From Gnetum montanum (taxonomy: Eukaryota; Streptophyta; Gnetopsida; Gnetales; Gnetaceae), in the NCBI GenBank assembly GCA_015680685.1, contig MNCI01030614.1, positions 32,393-96,392 of the forward strand: a DNA stretch of 64,000 bases, given 5' to 3'. A program made the position numbers and the translations under genes. Shown here piece by piece: positions 58,311-64,000 of the stretch (position 1 is its first letter; each line of letters starts with the position of its first letter). The notes beneath the pieces are model-generated. The model made no database searches. It worked only from the letters and a program-made list of their open reading frames with translations, and had not been told where the DNA came from.

Positions 58311-59174
58311 TGTTGAATCATTATATTTATTTTCTATTTTCTGTAATAAATCTACAGACATAATAAAATATTAATTTCATTCTTTATTGTCTCTCTAATA
58401 GATGCAGTAACAATAAAATCTCAGTTTTTGTTTCAATACAGAAAATATCATAAAAAGTAGAAAAATTTTAAAAAAAAGTTAAACAAAACTAGGTTAGCCT
58501 TACCAGATTGGAAACAGCTTTGGGTGATTCTGAGAAGACGTCTTTAAAGTTTGAGAGATCCGATGAATCAAGGAACTTCCACTTTCCTTCAACTCTTAAA
58601 TTATCAGAGGCCGAAGACGCGGATGATGGCTTCTGCGATCAGGAAAATCAGGACATGAACATTCCAAGTTTTATGCCAAGTCTTAAATAAATGATGCAGA
58701 TGGATGAAAAATAATACGATAAAAGTAACTGGATTTACAAACCTTAGCAATGTAGAGCAGAGTTTTAATGTCAGAAACGAGAGCTTCTATATTTTCAACG
58801 AGATCCTCTTTGTCTTTGCTTAAGATGCTTTCCATTGCTACAGAAGAAGATATGGAAGTTTCTCCGTGACTTGTTGCCCTTGAATTCTGGACATCCTGAT
58901 GATCGCACACAGGCTGAGCAGCAGCATCCGGCAGAGGTTGACTCTCAGAAACTTGAGGATCTGGATGCGATGCAATAATCTCAGAGCCATGATATGGGTT
59001 TACAGCTTCATTAGCTTAGAATAAAATTACTAATATTTACCATTCTTATAACTGGATAGTACTCTGTACAAACATAAACGTTAAGTTGTTACCTAAGCTG
59101 GAGTCGGCAGGCACAGATGTTGGAGTACTGTGAGATGCAGCATCTGTCCTAAAACACCCAAAACAGTTACCCAT

Positions 59175-59670
59175 AATAAAACCTGAAGGAGGCCGGGGGG
59201 GGCGTGTAGGTGGCTCAACACGTCCGAACGGAGGAGACGCGCTTCTACCTGAAGGGCTGGGCCGACTGTCACGAGGCCGTCCAAAGGGCGAAACTAACAA
59301 AAGCGGGCACTGATTACATAACTGTTGGTGCAGGACGGCCTGTCGCGTCGCAGGGGGAGGACACGAACGCGCCGATGGCGAAGGAGTATGAGGAGCGCAC
59401 GGAGCAGGAGGCAGCTGAAACGAGGGATTGGCAGGGAAACACTGGGGACTCTGCTTCGACACCTTGACCTCTTTGTTTTTGGGCGCATCTTTCTGGCGAT
59501 GGGTTGCTGCTGTTTGTGGGTTACCCTGTTTCGTGGGTTTTCCGGTTTAGTGTCTGTTTCTGGCACCACGCGCCCTGTGGATAAGGTGGGGGCCATACGG
59601 TCTATGGTGGCCTCCTGACCTTCCATCTCTCCGATTTTGGGGATTCGGATGTTCCCGCCTTGTCTGCCAC
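59175..59670. other. GC-rich segment upstream of the NLR start, open on both strands
   Basis: GC- and CpG-rich compared with everything else in the window. The plus strand has an 85-codon frame (59,210-59,467: RFYLKGWADCHEAVQRAK, MAKEYEERTEQEAAE) with mostly G/C third positions at its start. The minus strand has long Pro/Ser-rich frames (PSFQLPPAPCAPHTPSPS) continuous with MGNCFGCF. It may be the CpG-rich 5' region of the NLR, or a captured exon. I do not recognise either protein. Confidence 0.45.
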
Positions 59671-60401
59671 CTGCAACCATGACAAGTTGTGATTGATCGG
59701 ATGATAAAACACTGGTTTGGATAGTTACCGATTAAAGTTTGGATAATGATGAGGGAATTTACCGAATATATGTAGACTTGAAAAAACAAGAACAATGATT
59801 AAAAGAGCCAAAGAATGATTAAAAGAGCCGCATGCGTACCGCTGAAAGAAACAAGAACAATAATTAAACTAGACGACGAAGAATGACTAAAACAGCCGCA
59901 TGGGTCTCGCTGAAAGAAACGAGCATAAAAATGATGACATTTATTCGCTCATAAGACAAGAGCTACCAGCAAGCCGAACCTCGTTTGTTGCTTTTGCTTG
60001 TTGCCGGGCGAAAACGAAATAATAGCATAATGACATGGGAGAGCGCTTATGTGTAAATCGGAGATGGAAATGTGTAGATAAATAAAAGCTGAGGGAATAT
60101 TTGGAAAATTTATTAATGACAAATAAAAAGTAACACACCTAATCATCTGCATATCCGCCAAAGGTGACCATACAAGAGCAAGAATGGAAGGATCCACCAG
60201 ACTATTTTTCAGCTGCTTTGGATTCCATTTCACCCATATCTTGTTCAAAGGTAAATGAATTTCAACAAATTTTTGATGAGACGTTGCTCCTTCCATGTTT
60301 TTGAGAGGTATTGCTTGCTTAGTTGATTTGGATTTCGTTTTACCGATATCTTTCTTCAAACAACGTTGGTCCTTTCCGTTGTCACAATTGCTTCTTACCA
60401 T
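59547..60401 (-). CDS. Possible two-exon small gene, 128 codons (unrecognised)
   Basis: Exon 1 60,401-60,139 (MVRSNCDNGKDQRCLKKDIG, then ...HLPLNKIWVKWNPKQLKNSL, WSPLADMQMI) ends at a donor AG|GTGTGT. The acceptor TTGCAG precedes 59,670, and exon 2 reads WQTRREHPNPQNRRDGRSGG to TAA at 59,547-59,549. The joined length is 387 bases, exactly in frame. Lys/Arg-rich and probably soluble. Without the TAA the frame would run on toward the NLR start, so these could also be 5' exons of an alternative NLR transcript. Confidence 0.3.
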
Positions 60402-60995
60402 TTTTACCCCTTTCGCACGATGTTATAAAAGTTTAAATTTTTAGCGCTTTTATTAAAACATTAAATCTAACATCACGGGCATAGCTACATAGCAAATGAA
60501 TTTGCACTACCTTTATAGAATTTTACATTTAAAATGGCTGCATTATGTAGATCGGATTAAATATTTTTAAAAGTAATCATTAATAAAACACAAGTTTGAA
60601 ACTTTAGTGCAACAAAAGACTTTTGATAGAGTCAATATCTTTGAAATTTTCTAAACAAGAGGTTAAAGCAAGTGGTAAAATTCTTGTTATACTCTTGGAA
60701 GCATTTAGCAAAGTTTGCATAGAGATGTTTATGAACATTCTAAATCATAACATTCAAGGGATAGAATGTAGGAGTTCTAGCAATTGGAACAAACATATAT
60801 GAGCATCATAAAACATGTTCTAATATTCTCTTGGCCTTTTTCACATGTGCTTCGAGGCTACAAAGGCAGAACAAATTCAACAACAACAACATCATCAAAT
60901 TGTTGTAATGAACCTATGTAATTATGGCTACTAGAAGTGGGACATGGTCAAGTAGTGGCTTAGAAAATGTTAAGACATATAATAACAATGATCAT
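60402..60995. other. No recognisable gene
   Basis: AT-rich intergenic sequence. Short frames only. Confidence 0.5.
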
Positions 60996-61790
60996 CATCT
61001 CATTAGTTAGACAGTGAAGCAATGCTTGAAGTAGCTACCTTGCTAGTTTCAATGCATGGAAAGCAATATTATTGAAGACATGTGTTTCAAGTAATGATGA
61101 GCAAGTTTGTGCCTATGCATCAGGTTGCACCAAAAATGAGTTGAATTATTGGCCGACGGAAAAGGAAATTCTTGCGGCAATTAAAGTTGTAGAAAAAATT
61201 CATGTCAAACTAATTAAAGAGTGTTTTATTCTATGAAAAGATTCTTCGAACTTAGCAAATTTGATGAAAAGAAGAATCATAGCTTCTCCAAAGCTACAAT
61301 GCTTTTCTTGGTGGTAGTTCCTACTGTCTTAGTACGAATTTTCCATAGAAACGATTCTAGGTGAAGTAAACTCACTACCAGACGCTCTCACAAGGGAACT
61401 CAAGAGCTACATGTTGTCAGTCTTGCCTCTCTTGCCTACCTCAGCATCAACCTTCGAGGAATCAATAGTGGCTGACCAATGGATAAGATGGCCACTAGAC
61501 TCACTTGAAGAACGCGTGGAATGGTGTTGCCAAATTAGTGGTTTCTTTCCACAAGAATCTACAAGCAATGTTTCTAGTCTATATCCCAATGTAGATTTCT
61601 TTGTGAACATGGCTTGGCACATTGATTGTCTAGTAAAGAACTTGAAATGGACATGTCTAGAGGTTAATATTTTGCTACATCTACAAAGAGCAAAGGTGTT
61701 AGATAATATCTTGTTGACAAGGCATCAATTATTTGCCAACCAGCTAGCATGCAACTATTTCACTACTCTACTTGAGTGGGATGACTAGGA
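60996..61790 (+). pseudogene. RNase H and C-terminus of a pararetrovirus- or Ty3-like pol (relic)
   Basis: Reads AYASGCTKNELNYWPTEKEI, LAAIKVVEKIHVKL, KDSSNL, then YEFSIETILGEVNSLPDALT. This is the order of the RT-linked RNase H (YASG...EKEIL...I..F...L...TD..NL...F.IE.I.G..N.L.D.L.R) known from Caulimoviridae and Ty3 elements. Three or four stops break it. The same frame runs on for ~125 codons (61,411-61,788) to a stop, with no integrase-like sequence, which favours an endogenous pararetrovirus. The upstream RT was not found. It is a fossil and cannot be functional. Confidence 0.5.
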
Positions 61791-61836
61791 AAATGCTTTG
61801 TGTTAGCTGTTATAGTGAATCAATCTATATCAAGAT

Positions 61837-62052
61837 GTGACATTGTATCATAATAAGTGTCAGGTAAAAAGACCACCCCTATTTCAAGACTCCCAATATT
61901 CACAAGAGGCTACCACAACACCAACAATAATGTTGGAACAGATGTCTAAGCTAGTTCAAGTCTATCATGACTGCCAGATGTCAAAGTCCAAGATGTGGAA
62001 TGTGCACCAAGCAATTCTAAAATCTCTCTTGTTAGCTTTTAGTGTGTTGTAA
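61837..62052 (+). other. Unassigned 71-codon frame
   Basis: Open frame rich in Gln/Thr/Met (QEATTTPTIMLEQMSKLVQ) downstream of the RNase H relic. It could be the tail of the same element. No family recognised. Confidence 0.2.
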
Positions 62053-62185
62053 AGTAATCATGTCCTTGTCTATATATTGAAATAATTGTAGAAGTGATGT
62101 AGTAGTTGAGCTTATCTGCTCATCCCCAAGTTTGTCGTTTCCATTTCCATTTTTCTATATAAGATTGTAATCTACTCAATTGTAA

Positions 62186-62760
62186 GCATGAGTGTTTGAG
62201 ATTGCAATAGAAATTACTTAAGCCCAAGTTCAAAGGTTCAATTTATACAATACTCTGTTATTGTGAGGTATTCTTAAGTGAATACAACCCTTGTTTAGTC
62301 TAATCTGCATTAGCCTGACAAGTTCTTGCAAATGGCACAATAGGCTACCTTCATTGTTAGTTGTGCAACATCCCAAGTGCTATGTGGCATCTCTAGGAAG
62401 TGTTTGTAGCCAAGCTTAAGAGCTTGTCAAGTCATTTTGTTTGTTTGATATTATGGCCTTTAAGATGCCCAGAGAACATCATGATCAGATTGATGCCTAT
62501 ATCAAGGTTGAGCATGAGGTTGGATGAATGATGAGTGTTTCAAATTGCAATAGAAATTTCTTAAGCCTGAGTTCAAATGTTCAGTTTGCATAATACTATA
62601 TTATTGTGAGGTATTCTTAAGTGAATGCAACCCTTGTTTAGTCTAATCTGTGTTAGCTTGAACAAGTTCTTGTGAATGGCACAATAGGCTAGCTTCATTG
62701 TTAGTTGTGTAGCTTCGCAAGTGCTATGGCCAAGCTTGGGGCTTGTTTAACTTAGTTTGA
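62186..62760 (+). repeat. Direct duplication (~230 bp, ~345 bp apart)
   Basis: 62,190-62,420 and 62,530-62,745 share TATTGTGAGGTATTCTTAAG, CCCTTGTTTAGTCTAATCTG and CTTCATTGTTAGTTGTG. A TATATAAG box at 62,157-62,164 lies just upstream. They may be parts of a terminal repeat or leader of the RNase H-bearing element. Confidence 0.6.
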
Positions 62761-62859
62761 CAATATCTAGGTTGCATAGGATTGGTGTATGTCTTGTTTG
62801 ACTATTCTTGATTATGCATAAGCAAGTCTGGGTAAAGTTTTAGCTCTTTAGAGCCCCAC

Positions 62860-64000
62860 ACATTTCCCTAATTTGTGGGACAAGGTACCCTAGTGTGTGG
62901 GTCTAGGATAGTTTCCATAGCTTATAAGTGTCAAATATTTAGTCAATCTTTCATCCTAGGGCTTATGGAACCTAGCAGATGTCTTATAGGTAATGCTAGG
63001 CATGTTGGATCTTGCCAAAGACCTTACATGTTGCTTCACACATTGCCATAGTGTGTGGAATAAGATTTCCAACATGTCGAATGAGACTTGATAGTTCACA
63101 GAGGTTTTTGACTACTTTTTTTTGATGTTTCAAGCTTTCATGGTAGTGTCCAAGGTGTATTGGAACATTTGCACTTGTTTCAACCATCTTGAACAAGGTT
63201 TGGAATGAGTTAAGAAAGTTTAGATGTTTCTAGGGCCTCACACACTACCTAACATGTTGCCACAATTTGTGCAACATGTACGGCCAACGTGTGGGACTAA
63301 GATCCAGCTCTAATAGCTTGCAAAGGTCATATACTTACTAAACTTACCATTATGTGTCTTATGAAATCTATTGGACATGTCATAAATAGTTTTGGGCTTG
63401 TTATTTAGTAGAAAGAGGCCCACACGATGGCCTACATGCTACCATAGCATGTGGGACAAGTGCTCCAAGTTGTAATATTTATCCATATTAGTTTTGATGG
63501 ATCTCAACTCTATTTTTGATCTCTCTAGGTTTTTAGGACAATTTTTGGACTATGAGAGAAGTTTTTCAGTTTGTTTGATAATTTTGAGTAAGGAATGACC
63601 TCTACATAGACTTGTGAAGGCTTCACAAGCTATCCCACTTGCTTCCACAATGTGTGGAAAGTGAAATCCCAGCGTGTGAACATCTATATTCAAAACATTA
63701 GCAATTTTGGATGAGTTTTACATAGTAAAATTTTTCAATTTTTTCCTGGGTCTTCTGGGTCCCACTAGACATTATATAGATAGGATTGACAAGGAAGAAG
63801 GATAGTGAAAGATCCACATGCTATCCCACATGTTGCCACAATGTGTGGGATAGAATTCCATAGTGTGTGAACATCCTAGATCTAAATCTTAGTGAGTGGG
63901 ATTACTTGGTATTCTTGCCCAAATCTTGTGGGGTCCACCCATTTTCAAACTACCTTGAAAAGTTAAATCCTAGACAAAAATCAGTGTACAAGGCCTATTT
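62860..64000 (+). repeat. ~190-bp tandem satellite with inverted-repeat core
   Basis: Six cores of the form CCCACAT-GTTGCCACA-ATGTGTGGGA occur at about 62,877, 63,050, 63,255, 63,440, 63,642 and 63,833 (spacing ~175-205 bp). Each is followed by a smaller AGTGTGTGRA-like mark. Units are diverged and the array runs off the window end. No coding sequence. Confidence 0.65.

Larger units (their letters stand above)
53805..59174 (-). pseudogene. NLR immune receptor gene, nine exons, one in-frame TGA
   Basis: NLRs sense pathogen effectors and trigger immunity. Exons (minus): 59,174-59,093; 59,014-58,743; 58,632-58,504; 57,024-56,699; 56,582-56,425; 56,325-55,271; 55,176-55,030; 54,942-54,616; 54,521-53,805. 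All have GT donors and AG acceptors, and phases agree throughout, giving about 1,070 codons. Domains: MGNCFGCF acylation motif (1-8); Ser/Pro linker; helix-forming ILSKDKEDLVENIEALVSDI (~93-112); helical region 160-300; NB-ARC with P-loop GFGGIGKTT (351-359), kinase-2 CFIYVDNV (432-439), LLLTARDE (461-468), CGGVPL (522-527), FLDICAFF, and VHDV as the MHD motif; LRRs in the last exon. FLDICAFF is TIR-NLR-like, yet there is no TIR domain. A TGA at codon 234 (56,806-56,808) interrupts an otherwise open model, so it is a recent pseudogene, a null allele or a sequencing error. Confidence 0.8.

Noticed and set aside
53805-59174. TIR domain in the NLR
   Set aside because: The FLDICAFF motif suggested a TIR-type NLR, but no TIR sequence is present in the upstream exons or in 59,180-60,400.
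1-64000. CRISPR arrays, tRNA or rRNA genes, bacterial operons
   Set aside because: No regularly spaced short identical repeats with unique spacers, no tRNA arms by eye, and sequence character is clearly plant nuclear.

Overview
This window looks like nuclear DNA of a seed plant with a large, repeat-filled genome, most likely a gymnosperm (conifer-like). The evidence is AT-rich sequence with long introns, layers of old Ty3-type LTR retrotransposons nested in one another, LINE relics, very little intact coding sequence, and one multi-exon NLR immune-receptor gene. There are no operons, CRISPR arrays or bacterial signals. I found no tRNA or rRNA gene by eye. All coordinates were read by hand.

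About 1-13,430 and 25,800-52,370 are dominated by one family of Ty3 elements with ~0.83 kb LTRs (TGATGAG...CTCATCA), a primer site resembling the tRNA-Asp complement, gag-pol, a long conserved non-coding module and then a third ORF of about 890-900 codons. Element A (+, 1-7,216) is cut by the window edge and shows integrase, the module, the third ORF and the 3' LTR. Element H (+, 8,194-12,866) has a nearly open gag but no pol and no third ORF. A and H both appear to lie in an older member, G (7,217-8,193 and 13,014-13,430). Element F (-, ~30,310-52,360) is the fullest autonomous copy: gag, protease, RT, RNase H, integrase, third ORF. Element D (-, 35,587-44,313) sits inside F with a clean CCTAG target-site duplication. 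D carries gag plus the third ORF but no pol. Upstream of the third ORF, all three copies hold a block that imitates the LTR promoter (GATATC palindromes followed by a TATA box), and the ORF start coincides with a splice-acceptor-like CAG.

From 13,430 to 23,300 there is a mosaic: a locally duplicated ~1 kb repeat (R) carrying exon-like fragments, a LINE 3' end, an apparent first exon of an mpaB/rubber-oxygenase-like (DUF2236-type) gene, a Ty3 PR-RT fragment (B), a 59-codon ORF with its own TATA box, and an O-methyltransferase relic. From 23,300 to 30,300 there are two further decayed retroelement or unknown coding regions.

From 52,400 to 60,400 lies the gene-bearing part. An NLR on the minus strand is reconstructed in nine exons (about 1,070 codons). 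It has an N-terminal MGNCFGCF acylation motif, a helical domain, NB-ARC and LRRs. A single in-frame TGA in exon 4 interrupts it. A possible two-exon small gene and a GC-rich segment lie just upstream. From 60,900 to 62,100 there is a pararetrovirus- or Ty3-type RNase H relic. The window ends in a ~190-bp tandem satellite (62,860-64,000).

Four single-N positions (31,379; 36,837; 43,777; 51,005) are each flanked by identical 43-64 bp duplications and are assembly artefacts, so lengths across them are slightly inflated.
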